DNA of 64,000 nucleotides from assembly GCA_905147135.1 (NCBI GenBank), contig LR990058.1, forward strand, positions 15,041,349 through 15,105,348, read 5' to 3'. Source of the stretch: Blastobasis lacticolella (taxonomy: Eukaryota > Arthropoda > Insecta > Lepidoptera > Blastobasidae). Position numbers and translations under genes: made by a program. Below the pieces are notes generated by a model, which worked only from the letters and a program-made list of their open reading frames with translations, was not told where the DNA came from and made no database searches. Shown in pieces: positions 1 to 9,944 of this stretch. Every line of letters begins with the position of its first letter. Positions within the stretch are counted from its first letter, which is position 1.

Positions 1-640
1 TTTAGTTTGCCTGTTTGACTGTAGCCTAAAGACTATATCTGCTACGCAAACTACAACGATACACAAAAATACAGAAACAGGAAGCCCCCCTTCTCCCTCC
101 TCACTGCCAATGTCGTCTAGTGTCATCACCTCCGCAATTTGGCAGACGGTCCTCGGAAGATACGCCCCTGATGCTGATTAACTCACACGCTGGTTTCCGA
201 TACTCATAAACCCATCGTCTCACACTGTAATATTCATAACTCCTTCAGTATTACAATCTCTGAGACGTAATAAATATATTCTTGCCTTGATTCGAAATAC
301 GCAGTTTTGTGGAGTGTAGGGATGCGACAATTTTTAGGAGACGAGATTCGTTTTGTGGTGTGGATCGGATCGTATGCAGAAGTTTGATTTAAAATCGTAA
401 TAAAAAGCAATTAATTATTTATGTCAAAAATTGTGACGTATGGCCGGCTTATACAAGACGCACAAAGTCGGTTGGTATGGAAGGCGTGGCCTAGTTCAGT
501 GGGCCCCTGTGGCTGACATGATGATGAGTACATCTTCAACCATCCGCAAATTAAAAAGATTTGATTACAATGTTGACTTTAAACATTGTAAAATTGTTAA
601 GTACCTGTATTTGTAGATATTAATTATTTTTTTATATTAG
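1..640. other. AT-rich DNA, nothing recognised
   Basis: No open frame with coding character, no RNA gene and no repeat that recurs elsewhere in the window was recognised in this stretch. Confidence 0.5.
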
Positions 641-647
641 ACTAGCC

Positions 648-815
648 GCCTAGCGATTTTTTATATTTGAGACCGCCATTTCACCTGGTGATAAGTAACG
701 ATGCGACCGAAGATGGAGCATCCCTGTCTATGAACAGACTATTCACTCTAGCCTTGAAGGCGTCCAGATAATAATGATCAGGGAACACATTCGTAGGCAA
801 TGTTACAAATTTGAA
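648..815 (-). repeat. LINE C-terminal remnant (family E)
   Basis: Read on the minus strand this resembles the end of a non-LTR retrotransposon ORF2 and the start of its 3' UTR. The better preserved copy at 12380-12545 reads WNTLPANVFPDHLNPNAFKA and onward to a stop, and this copy keeps the parts around 'ccttgaaggcgtcc' and 'gaacacattcgtaggcaa'. It is decayed and 5' truncated. Other copies lie at 5669-5815 and 27735-27895. Confidence 0.6.
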
Positions 816-1254
816 TGTTTATGGACCGATCGACCTATATTTTGCGATCCTAGCCAATCTTCAATCGACTGATTATATATTCTTAGGGCGTTAAATCGAT
901 ACAATTTGATACAATCGATGGGCTGCGCATCTCTATCTCCGCGACTGCCGGGCAGAAATATGACTTTGGCTTGCGTATTTGGCGTAACGTGTTCTTAATT
1001 CGAATTTTCCTAGTTTACACAATTTCGCTCGCGCAACGTTAATTCAGTCTGGCGGCGACGGGTTGAGGGACCAAAGATTTATAATTTTAAAAGATTTATA
1101 GTAAAGATTTATTCAGAAGACATTAAACGTTTTCGAGGAACATTTCGGTTGTGCATTAAGTTTTTTTTGTCGTAGGTAACCGATAATTTTCTTTTTATAC
1201 GCTTCCCTAACGACGAACAAGCAAACAGCTCATTTGAAGACTTGTGACTGACTC

Positions 1255-1385
1255 ATAGGTGTGGATTTGTTTCTGTTAATAACAATAATACCAGCTGTAG
1301 CTGTTGTGTTGTTTTCCTTATGTCAATATTGTATAAATGTTATTGTGCACAATAAACTGTTAAATAATAAAATAAATAATAATGA
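1255..1385 (+). repeat. LINE-like 3' UTR tail
   Basis: The stretch runs through 'gtgcacaataaactg' into an A-rich tail (taaataataaaataaataa), as expected for a retrotransposon 3' UTR with its polyadenylation signal. A similar end is seen at about 32310-32395. No coding part is visible upstream, so it is a 5'-truncated insertion. Confidence 0.4.
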
Positions 1386-1668
1386 TTAGCAGTTTGGTTC
1401 GCTTAAATTGACGTTCATCATATACCAACATACGCACTCTAGCATTTGTAGGTACCTATATAATGGACAGGTTACCCGCTTCTATCGTCACACTTATTAT
1501 CTCAATCTAAACTACTACGTAATGGATTATACAGTTTTCAGTTTCACCAATGCACACAGTGAAGAATTGTGTACCTGAGTGTGGAGTGGGGCAGGTCTTT
1601 AGTAAATTAGTTTCGCTACAGGCGTGAAATAAATAACTCCATACATTATGTTCTTCGGATTTTCTTTA

Positions 1669-1900
1669 CCGGTGAGAGTCTGGGTAGGGTGCCACCGCCT
1701 TATCTCTTTCTGCCGGCTAGCAAGTGTGCTTGCGATGTTGTAATCCAATTTGAAGGATAAGGTAGCCAGCTTAATAATTATCTATAATCAATTACATGCA
1801 TGAGATATACTAGTATCTCATGCCTGGATGTAGTGTCATGTAAGGACTACTTACAGTGAAAAATGACCTGCGGTTCTGCATTTTGACGCCGCTAATTGGA
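1669..1900 (+). repeat. Dispersed LINE 3' end (family D)
   Basis: It shares in order 'accaccgccttatctctttctgccg', a 'gcttgc' pair and 'tgacctgcggttctgcatttt' with copies at 16585-16885, 62225-62385 and 63575-63750. The better copies end in 'accatcaggtgggctgt' and an A run, so plus is the likely sense strand. This copy is decayed after about 1890. Confidence 0.6.
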
Positions 1901-1934
1901 TGGGTGACCGTTTTGTATTTTGAGGCTAATCGCA

Positions 1935-2040
1935 AAGAGCTCGAGCTCCTATGCCGTTGGCGAAGCAACCGGTCGGTCAACCGAGGTCTTCCGCTGAGGA
2001 CCTTGAGACTGGTTGAACAATTTCGGAGCTATTGCCACCC
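1935..2040. repeat. Dispersed repeat fragment (family N)
   Basis: The words 'ccgttggcgaagc' and 'gactggttgaacaa' recur in the same order at 7320-7425, and the second recurs at 54315-54350. I do not know the full element. Confidence 0.45.
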
Positions 2041-2045
2041 CAAGA

Positions 2046-2140
2046 TGATTTTTTTTATACGGCAGACAAACAGGCAAGCGGACCACCTGATGGAAAGTGG
2101 TCACCACCGCCTATGGACATCAGCAACACCATCTTCGTTA
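2046..2140 (-). repeat. LINE 3' end, antisense (family G)
   Basis: It starts with a T run and then reads 'ggcagacaaacaggcaag', 'ccacctgatggaaagtggtc' and 'cctatggacatcagcaa'. The T run is the poly(A) tail of a minus-strand insertion. Similar copies are at 14525-14760 and 42010-42150, with more distant ones at 20836-20895 and 50278-50395. Confidence 0.6.
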
Positions 2141-2319
2141 ATATTCCACTTTTAAAAACTGCAATGTTTAAGTATCTTGGCATGCATTTTTCCCACTTCT
2201 GATATAACGCAAAAGTACACAATTTTACGAGAAAAGTTGTAGCACCCAATTTGATCCCATAAGAATCAGGATTTATCATTTGCACGGTTATAAAGTCGCC
2301 CAGAACGTAAACAAAGATT

Positions 2320-2530
2320 GATCTCGACCGCACCGCATTGCGAACCCATCGCAGCCGCAGGCGCAGCAGCCACGGTGTCTGCCGTGCCCGCGCACACACG
2401 CGCACGGAACCCGATCCTTCACGCACACCGGCGCACGAGCACGAGCACGCACGCACACATCAGCGCCCGGGGGAAAATCAGCGATCTGCGCGGGCGCAGT
2501 TTATCCGTTTATGAAGCGGTTACGAGCTTA
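2320..2530. promoter_or_regulatory. GC/CpG-rich island, possible promoter or 5' exon
   Basis: About 200 bases are sharply richer in GC and CpG than the AT-rich surroundings, with many 'gcgca', 'cgcac' and 'gcacgagcac' words. No conserved protein is readable in any frame. A promoter or first exon is one explanation and chance composition is another. Confidence 0.25.
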
Positions 2531-2539
2531 TTTTACGTC

Positions 2540-3640
2540 GGCGTAAACTAGTATTTAATGTAAAAATAGACTTTAATTGTGCGAAAGTATTGCAAGATTG
2601 GCGTGTTCGAGTACGTTTACATGTGAAGAGTATGCCGATTGGTATATCGGCTGTGGTCATCATGTTGTGACGATTGTTGTTGTCCGAAGTCGAAGTTCTT
2701 TAATTTGAACCTGTTTGCCTTTGACGTATATTAGCTCGCCTTGATGGCCTAAAATCGTCATCAAATGATGAATATAGAAGTATGCAAAATAAAATATCTT
2801 TACTTTTTCTTGTTTGAATCATAAAAGTAAACTTCTATATTCTGATTGGACGATGTTGACTGCCTCGGAGGAATAAGTAATTATTTCTCAAATAATTTGT
2901 TGCTTCTTTCGTATTGTGCACAGTTGACGGCACTTGGTACGTATCTCGATGCGTTTGTTAGCCTTTTCAGAATAATATTATTGTGGAGAAATAGTATGTT
3001 CACTAATTTATTGCCAAGATCGATAGTCCTCTTATCTGTGTTGACTAAATGTGATTAGCTTTTGCCTATCCGCGATGCTTCCGATAGAATGTCAGGCCCT
3101 TTCTCTTTCATTTTGATTTAGGTAATGTAGAGAAGAAATTAATAAACAGTCATGAACAAAATAGATATAGTAGAACAATGAAGAAAGGAACAAAATATAT
3201 ATTGTAAATTAATGACAAAATTTGTGGAATCGAATCGGTAGGTAAACTAAAGAACTAAAATAGATTCCGTCCTTCCTTCACTAAAAATAACTCCAACTTC
3301 CAAACTTCGAAACTCAAGGTTTGTGTCCAAAAAAACCCATTTATAATTGTTAATTATTAGTTCAAACGGTACTTAACCCTATTTCGTCTAAAATCCGGAT
3401 CGTTAACTAACAAAGTTCGCTGACACCTACTTCGTTAATTGCAATTTAATTTGCCGACGACTGTATTTCATTCCCCACACTCGAACAATATATCGTTCGA
3501 TCATCAAAGAGGACTGACGCAACGTCGAGACGAAGAGTTGTATGAGCTTTAGATTGGATTTATGTTATAGCCTAAACGTCTGGTCAGAAATAGACCCGTT
3601 CTAGACGACGACTGATTTGATTACCAAGACATACAAGCGA
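2540..3640. other. AT-rich DNA, nothing recognised
   Basis: The open frames here are short and of random composition, and no repeat known from elsewhere in the window was seen. Confidence 0.5.
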
Positions 3641-3651
3641 ATTTGCTTTTA

Positions 3652-3925
3652 GGAGCGTCGGTGGCCTTGTGGTAAAGGTATCCAACCCGTAAGCGAGAGG
3701 TACCGGATTCGAATCCCACTGCCGCTGTACCAATGACTCTCTTCTGAGTTATGTAGGTACATTAGTTGAATATTAACTGATGCTCTTTCGGCGAGGGAAA
3801 ACATCGGTGATAAAAATAATCTTATGCCAAATAAACGTTAACAAGATTATCTGATAGTGAATTCCTTTCCATTTATACTTAGGTATACCTCTGACGTAAA
3901 CTCTCATATTTAGACCAATCTGATA
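3652..3925 (+). repeat. tRNA-headed SINE (family B) with alternative tail
   Basis: The first 75 bases form a tRNA-like head: A-box-like 'tggccttgtggtaaagg' and B-box-like 'ggattcgaatcc'. The body that follows ('ctgagttatgtaggtacatt', 'gatgctctttcggcgaggga') is the family B body. After 'aaaacatcgg' the sequence leaves the usual B body and continues with about 125 bases ('ccaaataaacgttaacaaga', 'aattcctttccatttatac') that recur inverted at 20225-20345. Either this is a SINE subfamily with another tail, or a separate repeat joined the head. Confidence 0.65.
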
Positions 3926-3972
3926 ATCCCGTCATCGTCCAAAATTCTCCTCAAGATATATTTTCAAAGATG

Positions 3973-4265
3973 CGTCGATAGCCTAACGGTTAAGGGGTCC
4001 GACCGACTCTTTTCTGAGTTATGTACATTAGTGGAACACTAACCGAGGCTCTGACGGTGAGGGACAACATCGTGATGAAACCTACACATTCAGGGGGCTG
4101 AATGTGTAACCATGATCCAATCTGATCAGGTTCCCCCGGTAACAGGGTCACGGATGTCAAATAGCAGTCGCTACACTGTGATCTGCCAAATCCTGAATCA
4201 TGATCAAGGCAGACCTCGTGCCTTCGTACGCGAGAGCACAACCGGGACATTAACGCCGAGATATC
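3973..4265 (+). repeat. SINE, family B, internally deleted head
   Basis: It begins 'gcgtcgatagcctaacggtt' (tRNA-like A-box region), jumps over the B-box part straight to 'ctcttttctgagttatgtac', and then follows the family B body to 'agcacaaccgggacattaac'. The ATG tail is degraded to 'gccgagatatca'. The head deletion should prevent pol III transcription. Confidence 0.75.
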
Positions 4266-4829
4266 ATTTTTTTTATCAGAGAATTTGCTTATAAAAAATG
4301 TATACCAAAAAGTCATTATGAGTCGTAAAATACATATATATTTTTATTTTGCCTAGACGGTCCACCTGATGGTAAGCGGTCACCAAGGACCAATCAGTAA
4401 CCAAGGACACGCGGTGCCACTGAACACCGAAGTATAATGTTTTAAACCATTGCGGTTATCACACATTTTAAAGATATGTTACGGGTTACTTACCGCGTAC
4501 TTTTGTTGACGAGTAGCCCGATATTTCGACATGCATTGCATGCATCATCTCGTAAACAAAGGTACGCGGGAACCCGGAACATACCTTTGATAAGTATGAC
4601 ATATTTGTGAAAGGTATTGACGTAATGTTGAGATTTATTTATTGCTTGCTGGTATGCGATTGTCTATTGTATGTGAGTTCAATAATATCCAACAATTGTA
4701 ATAAAATAACAACAAAAGCAGTAAAAGGTTGATGAATGTGGAAAAGGCGGGAGAGATTTGTCAAGACCGTAGCAAGTGGGACAATGTGATATCTATGTAA
4801 TGTATCATATGTAGGTATCTTTATATAGT

Positions 4830-4930
4830 TCAAAATCAAAGTCACTTCCCGCCGTGTGTTCCTCTGTATGTTGGTAGGTAAGTAAGTTATAACGTACGCT
4901 TAGATCTTTTAAACTACGTAACGGATATTA
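4830..4930. repeat. Dispersed repeat, family J fragment
   Basis: It contains 'gtcacttcccgccgt' followed by 'cttagatcttttaaactacg', the complement of the family J core seen at 13612-13720 in the same orientation and at 32425-32575, 38120-38440 and 47375-47735 in the other. Confidence 0.5.
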
Positions 4931-5023
4931 ATGCGGTTGTCAACAATAGATACAGCGATTCAAGAGGAAGGTTAATAGGGTAGAACAACACGCGAACAAA
5001 GCACCGGGCCAGTTAGTGTGTAA

Positions 5024-5265
5024 TCATCACAGCCCGTAACAGTCCACTGCAGGACTTTGGGCTTCTCCCACGAAAGGGGAGGTCATTGCCATAATCTCCA
5101 CGCTTGGCAGGCGGGTTGGAGATCGCAGTGCAGTTGATGTAAATCTACCCAGAAAGATGCTGCTGCCCACCTTTCGGATTTGTCCCTTAGTCGCCTCTTA
5201 CGACACCCACGGGAAGAGATGGGGTGGTGCTATTCTTTGAGGTGGCGGCACCACACAGTGTGTAA
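5024..5265 (-). repeat. SINE-like element, family A
   Basis: It runs from 'atcatcacagcccgtaacag' through 'aggggaggtcattgccataa' and 'aggcgggttggagatcgcag' to 'gtggcggcaccacacag'. Other copies show target-site duplications, so this is a discrete ~255 bp element whose sense strand is minus and ends in a GAT repeat. The last third is more diverged than in other copies. Confidence 0.7.
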
Positions 5266-5304
5266 TATACGGAAAATAATACATTGTTGTCACCCTTATC
5301 TTAG

Positions 5305-5344
5305 CACTCTGGGTTTTGTTGTAACCACAACAAAACCCACAGTG
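5305..5344. repeat. Short hairpin
   Basis: Two 18-base arms (5305-5322 and 5327-5344) pair with one mismatch around a four-base loop. The arm core is 'gggttttgttgt'. There is no run of T after it and no known function. Confidence 0.6.
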
Positions 5345-5668
5345 CCTGCGAAGTTAATGCGCCTGGGATTTCGCTGGACTTGTCTATTTCAGGATCGTAG
5401 GAAAAGCGGTCATAGGTAGAGGACGATGAATGCTTTTTCGGGAGACATAATATTCGCAACCGATCGTTGCGCCCTAGATTGGAACACCGCTTTTTAACGA
5501 GGGGAAGTGTTCGAAAGATACCTACCACGGCACCCGGGGGACATGTGGACATGTGGGATTGCCCGCATTGTGTATATGTAAAGTTGGTCGGTGTTCTTTC
5601 GACGCTTTTCTGTCGGTTATATATTCTAATAACTAAACCTACAGATCATAAGGGCGTGAACTACGTTG

Positions 5669-5815
5669 CGCTTCAAGGCTAGAGTGAAAAGGCTGTTCCC
5701 AGATAGGCATGCTCCATGTTCGGCCGCATAGTCACTCACCACCAGGTGGAGCCACGATCACGATCTCGGTCAATTTATTAAAAAAATTATCGTCAGGGAC
5801 ATTAGGCCACTGCGC
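5669..5815 (+). repeat. LINE C-terminal remnant (family E)
   Basis: It reads 'cttcaaggctagagtgaa' and 'aggctgttcccagataggca', the FKARV-RLF-DRHA end of the LINE ORF seen at 12380-12545, then 'caccaccaggtgg'. It is 5' truncated. Confidence 0.6.
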
Positions 5816-6640
5816 CACAAAAAGTCGTAAATGTCAACTTATTAGTAAAACACCCATCAACTGTCCACTATTTAGATTTGTAACGCTATTAAAGTCAGAA
5901 GTGTGAAGACATTTATGATATTTTATGGTGTTTCTGTTACAGTAAATCGTTGAGTTCCATTTTGAAGAATTAACATGAGATGTGATTAGATTATTCAGTT
6001 TTAGAGTAGCTTGTCCGTGTTGACCTAGGCCTCAGGTCTGCTAATTTACTTAGACGAATTGTAATTGGGTCGCAGTTGCAACTCAATGGCAGTTTTAATT
6101 GTAGCAGAACACCAAAATAGCGTGATTTGTAGTTATTTTTTCGTGTAGAATTATCGAGCATCCTACAATCCTTTCAATCTTTCGCAGTTTAAATATTTGT
6201 AGAGTTAGAAGAATTTATCTACATACAGGTTTTATTATCATTAATACTTGGAAAGGCTAGACGAAGAGTTCATTTTAGGAATCCTGCCCGTGCATATCTC
6301 AGACAATATTTAAATTAGTGTGTGAATACAGTCAAACTATGCTAGGATTCTGTATTTGATTAAGATTGGTGATGGATGATGAAGGTAATGAGGATTTGTG
6401 AGTATTGCGATGATTATACTCGCAAATTAAATGAATTCTAATGATGATGCTTCGGAACAGAGAACAATAAAGTATTTTGAGTGCTTTGACGGTATTAAAA
6501 TGATTATGAAGTCTTAGAGGCCTTTCAAAACCAACATCACTCCAAGATCTTTAACAGTCGCTGCACGTGCTAAGGGCACATCATCAATGGCAATTAGTTT
6601 AAAAAAAACAATAAATTGACTTCTTACTCTACAATTTTGA
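5815..6640. other. AT-rich DNA, nothing recognised
   Basis: No recurring repeat or coding signal was seen here. Confidence 0.5.
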
Positions 6641-7082
6641 CCACAAAAATGTAGAGTCCAGATAATAAAAAGTAGTAGTATCTACTAGAGTTTTGTAGTA
6701 TACTGTAGGTAGTACTCTACCTGTATACGAGGTAGTAATATACTGTATACCCAATTACACCACATAGTATTGAGTATAAACCAACCTATACGAGTCCACA
6801 TTAGAGCTAGAACCAATTCTAAATTGAATGGGTGGATAGTATGTCATCTGTTAGAGCCATGTCACAACACAGCATGTAATGACAATGTTTATACTAAAGA
6901 TTAGTATGTAGAGTCGGTAGAGTTGGTTATGCGGTTAATGAATCGGCGACGGGCTATATCGAGTGTCGTGACTTTTCTGTGCGGCAGAGGTTCTCAACAT
7001 TTGACTCAATATTTTACTTAAATATTTGTCGAAATTATAGATATAAATTTAGATAAATTCTTTATTGCTCACACAAGAATAA

Positions 7083-7172
7083 TTACATTAAAAAGTTCCG
7101 ACAAAACCATAACTAGTTGTGGGAAAAGGCGGCCTTATCGCTACAAGCGATCTCTACCAGGCAACCTGACTC
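7083..7172 (-). repeat. LINE 3' end (family F), antisense
   Basis: 'aaggcggccttatcgctaca', 'agcgatctctaccaggcaac' is the complement of the family F 3' end, which lies in the other orientation 450 bases further on (7619-7745). Confidence 0.6.
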
Positions 7173-7319
7173 AGGGTTTTTAATTACTTAAATATAGCTT
7201 AGCGAATATGTAACAATATAATATATTTGTCAAGGAAAGGCAATTGGCTCCCGAGACTGTTTAACCTTGAAGACCTTGGTCGGCATTAGGAGGCACACCT
7301 TATGAGTAACGAGCTCGTT

Positions 7320-7425
7320 GCGGTGCTAAAGTTCGACTAGAGTCCTAGTACCGTTGGCGAAGCGAGGTTGACCAAGGACTTCCACTGGGAACTCGAAGAC
7401 TGGTTGAACAGATTAGGGCCCAGTG
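7320..7425. repeat. Dispersed repeat fragment (family N)
   Basis: It has the same word order as at 1935-2040: 'ccgttggcgaagc', then 'gactggttgaaca'. Confidence 0.45.
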
Positions 7426-7618
7426 ACGGTTTTTATTTTTAATTTGACTTAATAAATAAATTTAATAAATTTGAAATAGTTAACACTTTGTGTTGTCACT
7501 TCATGATGGAACTCCATTATTATGAATTAAATCACTTTTTGTACACTAGTTCCACTTTATTATACAATTTTATTAAATTGCAACCGGTTTCGAATTACTC
7601 ATCTTCAGGCAATTAATA

Positions 7619-7750
7619 AATTTGGTTGCCTGGAAGAGATCGCTCTCAGCGATAAGGCCGCCCTTGTACCTATATTGTTTTAAACTGTATTTTTAAGATC
7701 TCCTTTAATGTACAATAAAGTGTCATAAATAAATAAATAAAATAAATAAT
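7619..7750 (+). repeat. LINE 3' end (family F)
   Basis: It reads 'ggttgcctggaagagatcgc' and 'agcgataaggccgccc', then 'gtacaataaagtgt' with an A-rich (aaat)n tail. The inverted 'agcgat' pair can form a small stem. This is a common 3' terminal structure of lepidopteran LINEs as I recall them. Other copies: 12233-12310, 13870-13925, 30440-30545, 42555-42660, 60495-60615. Confidence 0.65.
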
Positions 7751-7754
7751 CGTG

Positions 7755-7975
7755 GACAAATTCACACAGCGCCATCTAGCCCCAAAGTAAGCAAAGATTG
7801 TGCTATGTTTGCTAGATAACTGATAAACTACTTAAATACTTTTTAAATACATACTTATTATAGATATATACATAGAACACCCAGACCCGTAACAGAAATT
7901 AAAATTCATCATTTCAATTCCTGCCCGGCCGGGAATCGAACCCGGGACCTCTTGAATCACTCAGGTCGTCATCAG
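7755..7975 (-). repeat. tRNA-headed SINE, family C
   Basis: On the minus strand it begins with a tRNA-like head ending in the B box 'gggttcgattcccg', continues 'aattttaatttctgttacgg' and ends 'ggggctagatggcgctgtgt' before an A/T-rich tail. About 25 bases of the head are missing compared with the copy at 21908-22172. Confidence 0.8.
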
Positions 7976-8180
7976 GATTATATCTTTAATAAACCTTCCG
8001 AAAGAAATTATCTAAATTACAGTGAAAACCGCATCAAAATCCGATGCGAGGTTTATGAACAGTTAGCGGATATACAGACAAATGTGTTTGAGTGAAATAA
8101 AAGTGATTTACTTTACTTGACTTTACAAATAGACACGGAATAGACTTTGTTTTATTAATAGACGTTATTTTATATTTTAT

Positions 8181-8253
8181 ACTAACAAACCGGTTTTGTA
8201 GAGTCAATTTTGTAGAGATGCGAAAATTGACTCTACAAATAAAGTTTGTTAGT
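8181..8253. repeat. Imperfect palindrome, 31-base arms
   Basis: Positions 8181-8211 and 8223-8253 pair with about four mismatches around a short loop. The arms share 'actaacaaac' and 'ttgtagagtcaatttt'. The words 'tgtagagt' and 'gtagagttggttat' recur at 6645, 6909 and 8389, so this may be part of a larger decayed element between 6.6 and 8.4 kb. Confidence 0.55.
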
Positions 8254-8770
8254 CGCTGTGCGCATGACCTAAATGCGTGCTAGTGGGTATAGCATTACGG
8301 CCCGGCGACGCACTGTCTGCCCATACTCTACCTTATTTATATCAAACTCTATGAGCAAATGTAGAGACACTTGACACGGGTCTCGGAATGTAGAGTTGGT
8401 TATATTGATGTGGTTTTGCTGCATGCTGCATTTTTGTGTTATTTTTTACTTGATATTCCAAATTAGAATGGCTAAATTGTTGGATATGGATATACATATA
8501 AGGCCTTAAAGTTAGGTTACAACTTTTTCATTTGACCCATATTTAATATTCACATACTAAAAACTGGATTTGAAGAATCCATTTTTGAACTATGCGATTG
8601 GTCATATAGGTCAAACGGGTTAATTTTTTTTGGTATTATAGGTTTTTCTGTCTGTCTGCAAACATTAAGGAGGTGGACGAAAGAAAGATTTTTACAATGA
8701 AAGTGCTGAACTACGGAACAACTTTCTCTGGCAAGTGCAACGTGTTTTAAGGATCACAGTATAATATACT

Positions 8771-9050
8771 AGCTTTTTGCCCGCAACTTTGTCTGCGTAA
8801 ATTCGGTTAAAATGTTCCGGACCCGTTGTCGTGGGAATCACATTGATTTTCGCGAAAAACTAAAATTACTTTCGGAACCAGTTGCAGTCGGAACCATATT
8901 GATTTTCGGGAAAAACGATTGCCTATGTTACTGGCTGGTAATGTAGTTTTCTATAGGTAAAAGTATGTAGTTATAGGTAAAAATAGTATTTATTGTATAA
9001 ACAAACAATCAAATCTTTTCTGTTTATAATATTAGTAAGTATATACAGAT
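8771..9050. repeat. Dispersed repeat, family I
   Basis: It contains 'agctttttgcccgcaac', 'gcctatgttactggctgg', 'gtttataatattagtaagta' and 'acaaacaatcaaatctttt', a word order also present at 15705-15910 and partly at 14875-15125. It is very common in insect genomes as far as I recall. I cannot say whether it is a SINE, a MITE or a LINE end. Confidence 0.55.
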
Positions 9051-9400
9051 TTACAAATATAAAATTTCGCGATTATGCTCTAATTAGTCCAAACATTTAT
9101 TAATTATAGTGAGAGCACAGCGCTTTTACCATGGATCTCAAACAAATTTCCCGAAAATGTTAACAAATGGAAGAATTAAAATAATTCTTGGTGATTTGTT
9201 ACACAACTGAAGCAAAATTTGTGATATGGTGCAAATTCACATGTGTTCTTTTGTCTGACGCATTAACGAGTACATAATTCTGTGCGATTTGGTTTGTTTC
9301 CATCGATGCACAATTGGTTTGAGACAGTAGGATGTAATGAATTACCATCTGACAGGCCTCATAAGCTTGATTGCCACTTTAGTGGTATAATTTTTTTATA

Positions 9401-9647
9401 TTAATTTATTGGCTTCATCAGCTGCTAAATCCTGGATCATGGTCAAGACCTCCTGTGTGAGAGCACAACCGGGACATTAACGCCAAGATGATTTTTGATT
9501 GAATTCACGAATGTATGTGATAATAAACGTATCAATGTAATAAATAATAATAATAATCATCTTGCCGTAATGTTCCGGTTGTGCTCTCACACAGGAGGTC
9601 TTGACCATGATCCAGGATTTATCAGATCATGAAGTCAATAAATTAAT
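9401..9647. repeat. Inverted duplication of a SINE-B 3' end
   Basis: Arm 1 (9401-9494) and arm 2 (9557-9647) are about 92% complementary by eye. Each holds the last ~65 bases of SINE-B ('catggtcaagacctcctgtg', 'gagcacaaccggg') and about 25 bases beyond it ('ttaatttattgg'). A 62-base AT-rich spacer lies between them. Confidence 0.75.
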
Positions 9648-9651
9648 TAAA

Positions 9652-9932
9652 CCCATGATCCAGGATTTGGCGATCAGGTAATTACAGTGGAGCGACTGCC
9701 ATCTGACCTCCGTGACCCTGCTACGAGGGGAACCTGACAAGATTGGATAATGGTTACAAATTCAGTTGCCTAAATTTGCAGGTTTCATCACGATGTTTTT
9801 CCTCACCGTAAGAGAATAGGTTAGAATTCAACTAATGTACATAACACAGAAAAAAGTCATTGGTACATGGCCTCAGCGTTATTCGAACCCGGTACTTTTG
9901 TTGGATACTCAACCGCCCGGCTACCGACGCTC
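9652..9932 (-). repeat. SINE, family B, with tRNA-like head
   Basis: The body runs 'catgatccaggatttgg' to 'aaagtcattggtacatggcc'. It is followed by a tRNA-like head: complement of B box 'ttcgaacccggtac', then the A-box region to 'ggctaccgacgctcc'. It starts directly at the edge of the inverted duplication. The 3' ATG tail of this copy is missing. Confidence 0.8.
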
Positions 9933-9944
9933 CAATTAAACGTA

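Noticed and set aside
2320..2530. CpG-rich patch as a protein-coding exon
   Set aside because: The frames give low-complexity Ala/Arg/His peptides and no clear splice sites; kept only as a weak regulatory candidate.
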